Shown here piece by piece: positions 27,571 to 36,067 of a stretch of 64,000 bases of DNA (position 1 is the first letter of the stretch; the number at the start of each line of letters is the position of its first letter). Made by a program: the position numbers and the translations under genes. The stretch is from assembly GCA_036675505.1 (NCBI GenBank), contig JAKFEW010000160.1:62001-126000 (forward strand), written 5' to 3'. The notes beneath the pieces are model-generated. The model had not been told where the DNA came from. It did no database searches and was given only the letters and a program-made list of their open reading frames with translations. The DNA comes from JAKFEW01 sp036675505. GTDB taxonomy: Bacteria; Cyanobacteriota; Sericytochromatia; S15B-MN24; JAQBPE01.

Positions 27571-27849
27571 CGCACCTCCCTAATCCGCAGACGGTTGCTA
27601 CCGCGGATGTCCCTTGCACTTCCTCTTACGGAATGCTTCCCTTTAAGTTTTGTGAAGCAACATTAACAAGGACGCGGAGGGAGGGTCAACGACCGCTCGC
27701 ATGCCCGCCGCCTGGCTGTTCCAGTCCCGCATGGGACGAGGAAATCGGGCTCAGCGAGCGAACACCCCTCTCGGGCCCGAGAGGGGTGTGTGGGACCGCA
27801 AAGGGCCGTCAAGCGGACGGTAGCGGGATCGCGCGCGCTGGGCGCGGCT
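27571..27849. other. Non-coding region with a 28-bp perfect palindrome
   Basis: This stretch between the outer-membrane protein gene and dnaB holds an AT-richer leader part near 27620-27665 and a perfect palindrome at 27762-27789 (arms ACACCCCTCTCGGG/CCCGAGAGGGGTGT). It lies 60 bases beyond the dnaB stop and could act as a transcription end or processing hairpin for dnaB. I see no gene in the rest. Confidence 0.55.
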
Positions 27850-30800
27850 TCAGGACGGCCCGGTGAACTGCCGGGTCGAAATGCTCTGGAACTTCGTGAG
27901 ATTCTTCTCGAAGTAGAGCTCGACATGCCCGACCGGACCATTACGATGCTTCGCGATGATGACTTCGGCCGTGGACTTCTTGTCGGTGTCGGGGTTGTAG
28001 TATTCATCGCGGTAAATGAACATCACGATATCCGCATCTTGTTCGATGGAATTGTGGATGACAAAGTCTCCGGCAATGAAATTGTGGAGCCCCTCGACCG
28101 TCAGGTCGTAGACCTGCTCTTCGCCGTCCGGCGCGATCGAGACGATTTCGTCCCAATAGACGTCGCTCGCCGCGAGGTCCGCGAGCGGCTCCGAGCCGAG
28201 AACGCCCGCCACCCGCGCCGCCCGCTCCCGGCTCATGCAGCTCTTCGCGAGCGTGGTGCCGCAACAGCTCATGCCCAGGGCGGCCTGGAACTCCCGTTCA
28301 GTGAGCCCGGCCGCATAGCGTGCCGGTTTCACAATCGTCGTCCAGGCCTCGCGCGGAATCGCGTCGCGGTTGGTGTTGGCCAGGCGGTCCGCCAGGTAGG
28401 CACGCATCTTGGCCTCATGGCTGCTCTTGTTCGCTCCGAGGCCGCCCACCGTGTCGAGGAAACGCAGGATTTCTTCGCGCCCGCTGATCCAGACCTGGAA
28501 CTGGTCTCGCCCTTTTTGGCCCTGTGGAACGCGCCGAAGAGTCGCGTTGATTTCCAGGCGCAGGAGCAACGACTGCACGTCACGCGCCAGGCGCTCGCTG
28601 CTGCTCGCGTAGTAGACGTTGGCGTAATGGGCCTTGCCGGAGCTCATATGAATGCAGCCGTCGGTTGACCAAAGGTGGCGGAGGAACAGCGCGATCGCCT
28701 CGACAGGCTGCGCGAACACCGCGTCCGGGACGAACTTCTCGTGCGAACGCAGGCCGAAGATGCCCATCTCGTCCAGCCACGCGGCGATCGGATTCCGGAC
28801 ACCATGTGTAAGGTGCTCGGTCGCCGCGAGATAGACCTGAATGACGTTTCCAGCCTGCTCGCTCCGAGGCGCGACGCGGTCGCCGAACAGGGTCCGAGCG
28901 AGATCCGAGACGATTTCGGCCAGAATGGGATCGTTGGTCGTGTAGTGAATCGGCTGGCGCGGCAGCGTGCAGCCGTCGCCAATCAGGTGGCCGAGCAAGG
29001 CGAGCGCCGCTTCGGACATGGTGCCAGCGGACACGCTGGGCAACCGCCTGGGAAGCGCCAGCCGCTGATCCGGCGCGAGCTCGTCGAGGCGCCGCCAGCC
29101 ATCGAGGGTGAGGAACTTGTGGTTCGCCGTCGCCCGGATCGAGCGCCCCAGCCGGGTGGTCATCTTGAAGATCGGCTTCTTGCCAGTCGGGAAGGCGTTG
29201 ACCACCTCTCGGCGCTCGAGCCGCCACGTTTCCGGGTTCAGAGCCAGAACGTCGAAGCCCCGCTCGCCCACCAACGAGTCGATCCGCCGGTACGTCCCGC
29301 TCTCAGCCATATATACGAGGGTATCGCCCGTCACGCAGCCCGATTCACGCAAGTCGGACAGCATAGGGCGTTTATTCGGGCGGCTTTCCACCGCACGGCT
29401 CAGCTGCGACAACGCCATGACCGGCACGCGCAGCTCCCGCGCGAGCTGCTTCAGGCCCCGCGAGATCGCGCCCATCGCCGCCGCCCGGTTATCGTCCTTC
29501 GACGACTTGATCCCCGAGCTCATCAGCTGCAGGTAATCGACCATGATGAGGCCGAGCTCGCCGTCCTCGGCCATCACGCGGCGGGCCTTCGAGCGCATCT
29601 CGGCGACCGTCAGGGCGGCCGTGTCGTCGATGTAGATCGGCGACTCGGAGAGCACGCCGATGGCGTGGGTGAGCTTGCTCCAGTCCTGCTCGGCCAGGTA
29701 GCCGGTGCGCAGGCGGTGGCTGTCGATGCCGGCCTCGGCGCACAGCAGGCGCTGGACGAGCTGCTCCTTCGACATCTCGAGGGAGAACACCAGCGTCGCC
29801 TTGCGGGTCTCCACCGCCACGTTCCGGCAGAAGTTCAGCGCGAGCGAGGTGTTGTGGACGCAGACGTCCGCGGCGATGAAGTTCGCGCCGTCGGGGACGG
29901 TCAGGTCGTAGACCTGGTGCTCGCCGATCGGCTCGATCGCGGCGATCGGGTCCCAGACGAGGTCGGGGGAAGCCGCGCGGGCGAAGCGCGGGTCGCCGAG
30001 GACCGCGGCGCTCGCGATGACCTGGCGCGCGCCTTCGCGGGCGGGGACGGCGCCGGCAGGGCCTGTGGGTAGCAAGGCTTCCTCGCAGATGCGCCGCAGC
30101 GTTTTCACGCTGCCGCGCTCGGTGATGGCGACCGACCAGCCGCCCGCCTCGGCCGGGGCGATCGCGGCCACGACGCCGAAGCGCGTGAGGCCGTGCTGGA
30201 CGTCCCGCGCCAGCCGCTCGCCCCCCAGCGGAACGCGCACTGGCCCATCGGTCGGCAGGTCGCCGACCAGCATGCAAAGGAGCGCCGCCAGGCCGCCGCG
30301 GGTCCACGTCCAGACCTCGTCGGGGATCGCGCCCGCGGCGCGGGTGGCCTCGGTATGGCGCCGAACCTGCGCGAGGTCCGCTTCGACCGTGCCGAACGCC
30401 TCGAGGCGTCGCGGCAGGCCGATCTTGTCGCCAACGTGCAAATCATGCAGCGGTGTCCAGCCGGTCACCGTCAGGAACGGATGGTGTCCGGTGACCTCGA
30501 CCATGCGCCCCAGGGCCGTCGTGACGCGGTAGCAGGGCTTGACTCCCGAGTCGATCCAGGCACCGATCTCGACCGGGCGTACGATCCCGTTCACGCCGAT
30601 GCCGTGAACCAGCGGAAGGCGCCGCGCCACACAAGCCTCGAGCGTCACGCGCGCGCCGGTGGCGGGGTCGACGACGAGGGTCCAGGCAGGCAAGCACTTG
30701 CCCATCGCGGGGCGGGCCGCGAGGATCAACAGATCGGACGGCTGGAAGCCGCTCAGCATGTGGTCGAGGTCGTAGAAGCCGGTGGTCGCGCCGAGCAGCG

Positions 30801-31335
30801 AGTCCTTGTCGGCGTAGCGCGCCTCGATGGTCTCGAAGGCCTCGTGGATCACTTCCTTGATCGGCGTCATCAGGCCCGACTGGCGGCGCCGCCCGACCTC
30901 GAGGATGTTGCGCTCGGCCGAATCGAGGACCTCCTCGACGTCGTCCTCCTCGGCGAAGGCCTGGGCCACGATTTCCGTGCCGACCTTGATGAGGTTGCGC
31001 AACAGGGCCTTGTCGCCGACGATCTTCGCGTAGTACTCGGCGTGCGCCGTCGTGGGGATCGACGCGGCGAGGTCGACCAGGTAGCCGTAGCCGCCGAGCT
31101 CCTCGAGGCGCGGGCCGAGCTCGTCGCGCACGGTGATCAGGTCGACGGGCTCGCCGCGCTCGTAGAGCTTGACCATGGCCTCGTAGATCACGCCATGGGC
31201 CTGGCGATAGAAGCTGCCCGCGTCGATCGCCTGGCTGACGCGGGAGATCGCGTCGCGATCCACCATCATGGCGGCGAGCACGGCCTGCTCCGCCTCCAGG
31301 TTATGGGGCGGAACCCTTTCGATGATTTCCTTCAT
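27850..31335 (-). CDS. dnaB: Replicative DNA helicase DnaB interrupted by two inteins
   Basis: The 1161-residue precursor should splice to a 450-residue DnaB, which unwinds DNA at the fork. The N-terminal domain is residues 1-150. The RecA-like helicase starts near 180. Walker A is split: AARPAMGK ends at 213 and resumes TSLALNFC at 496. Walker B is LIMVDYLQLM near 600. The chain is interrupted again after LSDLRESG (666), resuming SIEQDADIVMF at 1096. Both inteins begin with Cys and end His-Asn, and the downstream nucleophiles are Thr496 and Ser1096. rplI lies 27 bases upstream on the same strand, so the two are probably co-transcribed. Confidence 0.97.
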   Translation of the reverse strand: MKEIIERVPPHNLEAEQAVLAAMMVDRDAISRVSQAIDAGSFYRQAHGVIYEAMVKLYERGEPVDLITVRDELGPRLEELGGYGYLVDLAASIPTTAHAEYYAKIVGDKALLRNLIKVGTEIVAQAFAEEDDVEEVLDSAERNILEVGRRRQSGLMTPIKEVIHEAFETIEARYADKDSLLGATTGFYDLDHMLSGFQPSDLLILAARPAMGKCLPAWTLVVDPATGARVTLEACVARRLPLVHGIGVNGIVRPVEIGAWIDSGVKPCYRVTTALGRMVEVTGHHPFLTVTGWTPLHDLHVGDKIGLPRRLEAFGTVEADLAQVRRHTEATRAAGAIPDEVWTWTRGGLAALLCMLVGDLPTDGPVRVPLGGERLARDVQHGLTRFGVVAAIAPAEAGGWSVAITERGSVKTLRRICEEALLPTGPAGAVPAREGARQVIASAAVLGDPRFARAASPDLVWDPIAAIEPIGEHQVYDLTVPDGANFIAADVCVHNTSLALNFCRNVAVETRKATLVFSLEMSKEQLVQRLLCAEAGIDSHRLRTGYLAEQDWSKLTHAIGVLSESPIYIDDTAALTVAEMRSKARRVMAEDGELGLIMVDYLQLMSSGIKSSKDDNRAAAMGAISRGLKQLARELRVPVMALSQLSRAVESRPNKRPMLSDLRESGCVTGDTLVYMAESGTYRRIDSLVGERGFDVLALNPETWRLERREVVNAFPTGKKPIFKMTTRLGRSIRATANHKFLTLDGWRRLDELAPDQRLALPRRLPSVSAGTMSEAALALLGHLIGDGCTLPRQPIHYTTNDPILAEIVSDLARTLFGDRVAPRSEQAGNVIQVYLAATEHLTHGVRNPIAAWLDEMGIFGLRSHEKFVPDAVFAQPVEAIALFLRHLWSTDGCIHMSSGKAHYANVYYASSSERLARDVQSLLLRLEINATLRRVPQGQKGRDQFQVWISGREEILRFLDTVGGLGANKSSHEAKMRAYLADRLANTNRDAIPREAWTTIVKPARYAAGLTEREFQAALGMSCCGTTLAKSCMSRERAARVAGVLGSEPLADLAASDVYWDEIVSIAPDGEEQVYDLTVEGLHNFIAGDFVIHNSIEQDADIVMFIYRDEYYNPDTDKKSTAEVIIAKHRNGPVGHVELYFEKNLTKFQSISTRQFTGPS
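28051..29337 (-). mobile_element. DnaB intein 2, full-length with LAGLIDADG endonuclease
   Basis: Residues 667-1095 (429 residues) of the DnaB precursor. The splicing blocks are CVTGDTLVYM (block A, Cys1), TANHKFLTLDG (block B, with the His), and VYDLTVEGLHNFIAGDFVIHN-type blocks F/G ending in His-Asn before Ser. Between them are two dodecapeptide-like motifs, LLGHLIGDGC near 785 and FLRHLWSTDGC near 890, as in homing endonucleases. The insertion point in LRESG/SIEQDAD is the one used by the well-known Synechocystis DnaB intein. The endonuclease may still be active. Confidence 0.93.
29851..30696 (-). mobile_element. DnaB intein 1, in the Walker A motif, endonuclease degenerate
   Basis: Residues 214-495 (282 residues) of the DnaB precursor, inserted between Lys and Thr of Walker A. 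Block A is CLPAWTLVVD, block B is TGHHPFLTVTGW, and blocks F/G are VYDLTVPDGANFIAADVCVHN-like, ending His-Asn. The middle holds only one weak dodecapeptide-like stretch (LAALLCMLVGDLPTDG) and no second one, so the homing endonuclease looks lost or remnant. Splicing is required to rebuild the ATP-binding loop. Confidence 0.9.
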
Positions 31336-31362
31336 TTTAGCCGCAGGCGCTCACCTAAGGGG

Positions 31363-31809
31363 CTACTCTTCCTGGACCGTGACGCGCATCTTGGCCGAGA
31401 CCTGAGGGTGCAGCTTCACGACGAACTGGAAGGTGCCGAGCGCCTTGATGGCTTCGCCCAGCTCGATCTTCCGCTTGTCGACTTCATGGCCGGTCTGCTT
31501 CGAGATGGCCTGGGCGACTTCCTTGGAGGTGATCGTGCCGTAAAGGCGACCGCCCTCGCCGGATTTGGCCGTCACGACGACGGTGGCTGCTTCGAGCACC
31601 TTCGCGAGTTCCTCGGCCGCGGCCTTGAGGCGATCTTCCTTGCGCTGCTCGGCCTTCTTCATCTCTTCCCACTGCTTCATCGCGGAAGGGGTGGCCTCCG
31701 CGGCGAGCTTGCGCGGGAAGAGGTAATTGCGGGCGTAGCCCTCCGACACTTCGACGAGCGCGCCGGCCTTGCCGATGTCCTTGACGTCCTTGTTGAGAAT
31801 GACCTTCAT
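31363..31809 (-). CDS. rplI: 50S ribosomal protein L9
   Basis: L9 is a large-subunit protein of 148 residues that stabilises the L1 stalk region and reading frame. It begins MKVILNKDVKDIGKAG, has the signature EVSEGYARNYLFPRKLA, a central long helix with many Lys and Glu, and the C-terminal domain GRLYGTITSKEVAQAI. The start ATG at 31809 has GGAAGAGG upstream. It is followed by dnaB, a common arrangement. Its promoter -10 is one arm of a symmetric divergent pair at 31838-31892. Confidence 0.97.
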   Translation of the reverse strand: MKVILNKDVKDIGKAGALVEVSEGYARNYLFPRKLAAEATPSAMKQWEEMKKAEQRKEDRLKAAAEELAKVLEAATVVVTAKSGEGGRLYGTITSKEVAQAISKQTGHEVDKRKIELGEAIKALGTFQFVVKLHPQVSAKMRVTVQEE

Positions 31810-31837
31810 GCTGCACCTCTTCCGATGGACCAGGACC

Positions 31838-31892
31838 GGCATTATACCATCCGGGCGACCCATCCGCCGGGGCCGCCGGGCGGTATAATGCC
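31838..31892. promoter_or_regulatory. Mirror-image divergent -10 elements
   Basis: GGCATTATACC (31838-31848) and GGTATAATGCC (31882-31892) form an 11-bp perfect inverted repeat. Each arm carries a consensus TATAAT on its own outgoing strand: leftward for rplI and rightward for the small membrane protein gene at 31911. No good -35 hexamers are visible. The identical arms suggest paired promoters, possibly with a shared symmetric binding site. Confidence 0.6.
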
Positions 31893-31910
31893 CTCGATCA
31901 GGAGGACCCC

Positions 31911-32096
31911 ATGCTCACCACCGTCGCCGGCGTCACGTTCCTCGCCACCCTCGTCAGCGCCTGGCGCAACATGCGCCAATGGGACGAGTACCACCGCGGC
32001 CACGTCACGCGCGGGCAGATGGTGAACAAGGTCTTCGCCACCGTGGTGCTGGCCGTCACGACGCTCGCCTTCTGGCTCGTGCGCGGCATCTTCTGA
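31911..32096 (+). CDS. Small membrane protein
   Basis: This 61-residue protein has two hydrophobic helices: residues about 1-17 (MLTTVAGVTFLATLVSA) and 40-60 (VFATVVLAVTTLAFWLV), separated by a basic, polar loop WRNMRQWDEYHRGHVTRGQM. I know no family for it. The start has an AGGAGG ribosome binding site and a consensus TATAAT 22 bases before the ATG, which supports expression. Confidence 0.75.
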   Translation: MLTTVAGVTFLATLVSAWRNMRQWDEYHRGHVTRGQMVNKVFATVVLAVTTLAFWLVRGIF

Positions 32097-32166
32097 GCCG
32101 TCCGCCGGCCCGCAGCGGGCGAGCAATCCGACCCTTTCGGCCGCCATCGGGTATATTTTAGGCGTC

Positions 32167-33777
32167 ATGCCTCCTTCCAGCGCCGAGCTACACCGCCTGC
32201 TCGATGAAATTGCCACCATCCTGGGCACGCCGGGCCGCCCGGCCAAGGGCGCGTCGCCGTTGGCGGCTGCGCTCGAGCGCCTCGGGCAGTTCCTGGGCGC
32301 CACGGCCGGCATGTTGCTCAAGGCCGAGGATCCGACCACGCTCCGCCTCGCCGCTCAGTTCGGCGAGATCTGGGACGAGGAGCAGCTCTCGAGCGAGTTC
32401 ATGGACATCACCTACGGCGAGGTGTTCCGCAAACAGCGGCCGACGCTGGTTGCCCCGGCGCAGGCCGGCTATCCCGGCAGCGTCGTCGGCGCGCCGCTCA
32501 ACTTCGGCGATCGCCACGCCGGCGGCATCTTCCTGCTCCGCGGCCCGGGGGCGCCTGCCTTCACCGAGGACGAGCGCGACGTGCTGCAGCTGGTGTGCGT
32601 GCCGATCGCGGTCCAGGTCGACGCGAACGAGGTGGCCCGCCGCACGAGCGCGCGCCGAGCCGAGCTCGAAGCCGTGCACGCCTCGATGGTCGACGGCCTG
32701 GTCGTGGTCGACCGCCGGGGCTATATCTCGAGCTTCAACGAGGCCTTCAAGCGGATGAGCCAGATCCCGGCCTATGAGCTGTACGGCCACCGCTGGATCC
32801 ACTTGCTCGAGCCGCGCCAGAACCCCACGATCGACTCCGGGCAGGTGCTCGAAGGCTTCCTCGACGCCCTGATCATCGGCGAGCCGTTCGGCACCACGGG
32901 CTGCCCGGCCTTCCTCAAGCTGCCGGACGGCTCGAAGATGGCGGTGACCGTCGGCATGACCGCCATCGAGGAAGACGGGCGCGTCACGGGCGGCGTGCTG
33001 AACATCCGCGACGCGACGGTGGAGACCCACCTCGAGCGCCTCAAGGACGACTTCATCGCCACGGTCTCGCACGAGCTCAAGACGCCACTCACCACGATCA
33101 GCGGCTTCGTCGAGCTGCTGCGCAACCATGAGCTGCCGCGCACGGAGCAGACGCCGCTCTTCGACTTGATCCTCGACGAATGCCGCCGGCTCGGCCGCAT
33201 GATCACGGATCTGCTCGACCTCTCGAAGATCCAGAGCGGCCTGCTGACCTTGCACCTCGAGCGCTTCAGCGTCGCGAAGACCGTCGAGCAGGCCGCCCAG
33301 CCGTTCAAGATGCGCCATGCGGGCACGCACCAGTTCTCGATCGAGATCACGCCGGCCAGCGGCACGATGGTGGCGGATCGCGACCGCGTCCTGCAGGTGC
33401 TGGTCAACCTGATCGGCAACGCCGTGAAGTACTCGCCGGCCGGCGGCCTGGTCACCGTGCGCGCCCACAAGGTCAAGACCGAGTGGGAGTTCAGCGTGAC
33501 GGACCAGGGCATGGGCATCCCCGAGGCCGCGCAACCCCGCCTCTTCGGCCGCTTCTTCCGCGTGAACGAGCAACAGAGCACGGGCTCGGGCCTCGGCCTC
33601 TTCATCACGAAGAACCTGGTCGAGCGGCACGGGGGCCGGATCTGGGTCCAGAGCCAGGGCGGCGTCGGCTCGACGTTCACGTTCCGCCTGCCGGTGACCA
33701 CGCCCGACGATCCCAACGCCGAGCGCGCGGTCCCGAACGCCGAAGCCGCCCGCAAAGGCCGCAGCGCCGAACTCTAG
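32167..33777 (+). CDS. GAF-PAS sensor histidine kinase
   Basis: This 536-residue cytosolic kinase has no transmembrane helices. A GAF-like domain covers residues about 30-155. A PAS domain follows (about 165-275, MVDGLVVVDRRGYISSFNEAF). The HisKA dimerisation domain has the phosphorylated His302 in SHELKTPLTTISGF. The ATPase domain has the N box NLIGNAVKYS, G1 DQGMGIPEA and G2 GSGLGLFITKNL. No response regulator gene is adjacent, so the partner is elsewhere. The last 20 residues are basic and Ala-rich. A TATATT-type -10 lies 15 bases upstream. Confidence 0.93.
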   Translation: MPPSSAELHRLLDEIATILGTPGRPAKGASPLAAALERLGQFLGATAGMLLKAEDPTTLRLAAQFGEIWDEEQLSSEFMDITYGEVFRKQRPTLVAPAQAGYPGSVVGAPLNFGDRHAGGIFLLRGPGAPAFTEDERDVLQLVCVPIAVQVDANEVARRTSARRAELEAVHASMVDGLVVVDRRGYISSFNEAFKRMSQIPAYELYGHRWIHLLEPRQNPTIDSGQVLEGFLDALIIGEPFGTTGCPAFLKLPDGSKMAVTVGMTAIEEDGRVTGGVLNIRDATVETHLERLKDDFIATVSHELKTPLTTISGFVELLRNHELPRTEQTPLFDLILDECRRLGRMITDLLDLSKIQSGLLTLHLERFSVAKTVEQAAQPFKMRHAGTHQFSIEITPASGTMVADRDRVLQVLVNLIGNAVKYSPAGGLVTVRAHKVKTEWEFSVTDQGMGIPEAAQPRLFGRFFRVNEQQSTGSGLGLFITKNLVERHGGRIWVQSQGGVGSTFTFRLPVTTPDDPNAERAVPNAEAARKGRSAEL

Positions 33778-33781
33778 GTCC

Positions 33782-33856
33782 GAGCGCAGCGGGATCGAAA
33801 TCTCCCTGGTTGGGGTGGGTGGGCGGGCCAGCTGGAAGGAGCGCAGCGACTGAAGT
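33782..33856 (+). repeat. Dispersed G-rich repeat, copy A
   Basis: Begins GAGCGCAGCGGGATCGA, then ATCTCCCTGGTT, the core GGGGTGGGTGGGCGGG (33812-33827), AGCTGGAAGG and GCGCAGCGACTGAAGT. It lies between the histidine kinase stop and a converging lipoprotein gene. The core has four G-runs of at least three with single-base loops, a strong G-quadruplex pattern. Confidence 0.75.
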
Positions 33857-33857
33857 A

Positions 33858-33889
33858 TTTACGTTTTAGGCGTAGCCCTAAAACGTAAA
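33858..33889. terminator. Inverted repeat between convergent genes
   Basis: Arms TTTACGTTTTAGG and CCTAAAACGTAAA (13 bp perfect) enclose a 6-base loop. One arm contains the last codons and TAG stop of the minus-strand lipoprotein gene. It sits between two convergent genes, so a bidirectional end signal is likely, although there is no classic U-tract. Confidence 0.5.
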
Positions 33890-34420
33890 GTTCAGGCCGC
33901 CTTCTTGGTTGGCGTACTCGATGGCGAGCTTCGTGGCCGTGAAGACGAACTTCTCCGTCGTCCACAGGCTGCGGTTCGCGGCCTGGCCGCGCACGCGGTA
34001 GACCTCCTGGGCGCGCTTCTCGTTCTGATCGCCGTCGTACTGGCCGTTGGCGTTCGTGTCGTCCCAGGCGATCACCACGTAGGTGCCTTCCGCGACATCG
34101 GCCGAAGGCGCGATCTCCATCGCGAAGTTGCCGCCCGCGGGCGTCATCGACTTGTCGAACTTGACCGTCTTGTTCGCGACCAGATCGAAGTTGAGCTGGC
34201 CCTTCACCGTGCCGTCGTTCAGCAGCTCGATCCAGGCCAGGTAGCCCACCTTGGTGGTGCCGGGCGCGTTCGTGAGCGCCCCCGACACGGTGGTCGGCGC
34301 GAGCACGCGCTGGGCCATCGCGCCGAGCACCAGCGCGCCGGCGTTGCAGCCGGAGAGCAGCATGGTGGCCGTGGCGACAGCCAGGAGGGACTTCGACGAG
34401 GCGGGCATCGAGATCGACAT
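33878..34420 (-). CDS. Lipoprotein of unknown function with EF-hand-like loop
   Basis: This 180-residue protein has a signal peptide and lipobox MLLSGCNAG (Cys near 25). The mature part is beta-rich (VGYLAWIELLNDGTVKGQLNFDL) and contains DDTNANGQYDGDQNEK, an acidic calcium-binding-like loop. No family is recognised. Its start codon sits at the edge of an 11-bp inverted repeat (34420-34447), and a second in-frame ATG four codons later is a possible alternative. It ends inside an inverted repeat shared with the converging kinase gene. Confidence 0.72.
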   Translation of the reverse strand: MSISMPASSKSLLAVATATMLLSGCNAGALVLGAMAQRVLAPTTVSGALTNAPGTTKVGYLAWIELLNDGTVKGQLNFDLVANKTVKFDKSMTPAGGNFAMEIAPSADVAEGTYVVIAWDDTNANGQYDGDQNEKRAQEVYRVRGQAANRSLWTTEKFVFTATKLAIEYANQEGGLNFTF

Positions 34421-34447
34421 CGCGACCAGGATACCACCTGGTCGCGA
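34420..34447. other. Inverted repeat at the lipoprotein start codon
   Basis: TCGCGACCAGG and CCTGGTCGCGA (11 bp perfect) enclose a 6-base loop and abut the ATG of the minus-strand lipoprotein gene. It could be an operator or a hairpin that masks the translation start. I see no Shine-Dalgarno sequence between it and the start. Confidence 0.5.
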
Positions 34448-34471
34448 CGCTTGCTGTGATGTTCGCCCGGT

Positions 34472-36067
34472 TTAGTAGTTGCTGACCGGCATGCCGCCCG
34501 GGACCGCCTGGCCGCCGGGGCCGTAGGTGACCGGCACGTTGCCCGAAGGGCCGGTGCCATAGCCGCCGGCCTGGCCGTAGCCGCCGCCGCCGTAGTTGTT
34601 GCCCTGGTTCATGCCGCGCCAGTCGAAGGTGCGCTGGAGGATGTAACCGCCCTCGCCGACCACGAAGCCTTCGCCCTGGGGCAGCAGATCGATCGCGTAG
34701 AACGCGCCGCTCACGTTGCCGGAGAAGTAGTTGGTGTCGACCTTGAGCACGCCACCGACGTTTGCGAGCAGGTTGCCGAAGATCGACTTCGGGTTGCGCT
34801 CGAAGTTGAAGTCGCGCTGGCGGGTCTGGCCCAGGGCCCAGCCCTCGGTGCCGGAGATCATCTCGATGTCATGGAGCGGGACCTGGTCGAGGCCGTCGAC
34901 CGCGGCGTCGAACTGGCCGGGCACCCAGCCGTCGCGCTTGGGCTCGTAGGTGAGGAACAGGCCGCGCGGGTTGGTGAGGAGCGAGTCCTTGCTGCCGACG
35001 GCGTAGCCCTGGGTCTCGCTGACCATCTTGATCGCCGAGAGCTCCTGGGTGGCGACCACCGACACGGTGGCGCGGTTGTCCCACATGCTCTTCTTTTCCC
35101 ACGAGCCATTGGTGAACTTGATGATCATGGGCGTCTGCGCCATGCCGTTGAACTTGCCCACGGCCCAGCCGCTGCGGGGCGAGAGCATCTGGATGTCGTT
35201 CAGCTTGCCCTTGGCAGGCGCCGCCGCCTGCTTCCAGTTCGTGCCGTCCCAGTGGAGGATCAGCGCGTCGCCGTTGCCTTCTTCGCCGACGGCCCAGGCG
35301 TCGCGGTCGTTGACCACGCTCACCGCGTTCAGGTGGCCTTCCTTGACCGGCAGGTTCATGTTGATCCACTGCACGCCGTCCCAGCGCGCCGCGAACGGCA
35401 CGCTGCCGCCGGAGCGGCTGCCGACCGCCCAGCCGCTCGCCGTGTTGGCGAAGCCGAGGCCACGCACGTCGGCGTCGCCCTGGCGGAACGACGGCTCGCG
35501 GTGCCACGCGCCGTTGATGTAGCGCAGCATCGTGCCCTTCTCGCCGCCGGCCCAGGCCTCGAAGCGGCTGACCATCTTCACGGCACGGAGGCTCGCGCCG
35601 GTGGGCGAAAGGACCTGCTGCCAGGCATAACGGGCGGCCTCGATCTGGACCGTGGCCTCGGCCGACACGCCGGCGATCTCGGCGATCACCTTCACCGTGC
35701 CGGGGGCCGCCGGGACCAGCAGGCCGTTGCGATCGACCTGGCCGAGCTGCAAGTTGGACAGCGTCCAGTTGCAGAGGCGCGGGTCGTTGTAGATCTTGTT
35801 GTCGGAGCCCTTGATCACGACCGTGAAGCGCAGCGACTCACCGACGCGGGCCGTGGCCTGGCCGGGCTCGAGCTGCAGGCCGCGGGCGGTCACGCCCTTG
35901 GGAAGCGTGGGGATCGCTTCCTGGCGGACCATGCGCGGGCCGCTGGCGTAATCGCTCGGGTATCCCTGGACCGGCATCGGCTGATAGAGCGGCGAGTAAC
36001 CGCAACCGGTCATCGCCATCGCGGTGGCCAGGGCGGTCAGGTTGGTGAAGATGCGGTTCGCCTTCAT
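34472..36067 (-). CDS. Lipoprotein with YCF48/BNR-like beta-propeller repeats
   Basis: This 531-residue protein has a lipobox MAMTGCGYS (Cys22). Residues about 55-145 form an immunoglobulin-like domain (ARVGESLRFTVVIKGSDNKIY to TVQIEAA). From about 150 on there are at least six blade-like repeats with the pattern A-W-A-V-G: EAWAGGEKG, SGWAVGSRSG, DAWAVGEEGNG, SGWAVGKFNG, QGYAVGSKD, EGWALGQT, FVVGEGGYI. This is the pattern of Ycf48/BNR propellers, which bind partner proteins or glycans. The C-terminal 55 residues are Gly/Tyr/Pro-rich (YGGGGYGQAGGYG). The ligand is unknown. Confidence 0.82.
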   Translation of the reverse strand: MKANRIFTNLTALATAMAMTGCGYSPLYQPMPVQGYPSDYASGPRMVRQEAIPTLPKGVTARGLQLEPGQATARVGESLRFTVVIKGSDNKIYNDPRLCNWTLSNLQLGQVDRNGLLVPAAPGTVKVIAEIAGVSAEATVQIEAARYAWQQVLSPTGASLRAVKMVSRFEAWAGGEKGTMLRYINGAWHREPSFRQGDADVRGLGFANTASGWAVGSRSGGSVPFAARWDGVQWINMNLPVKEGHLNAVSVVNDRDAWAVGEEGNGDALILHWDGTNWKQAAAPAKGKLNDIQMLSPRSGWAVGKFNGMAQTPMIIKFTNGSWEKKSMWDNRATVSVVATQELSAIKMVSETQGYAVGSKDSLLTNPRGLFLTYEPKRDGWVPGQFDAAVDGLDQVPLHDIEMISGTEGWALGQTRQRDFNFERNPKSIFGNLLANVGGVLKVDTNYFSGNVSGAFYAIDLLPQGEGFVVGEGGYILQRTFDWRGMNQGNNYGGGGYGQAGGYGTGPSGNVPVTYGPGGQAVPGGMPVSNY

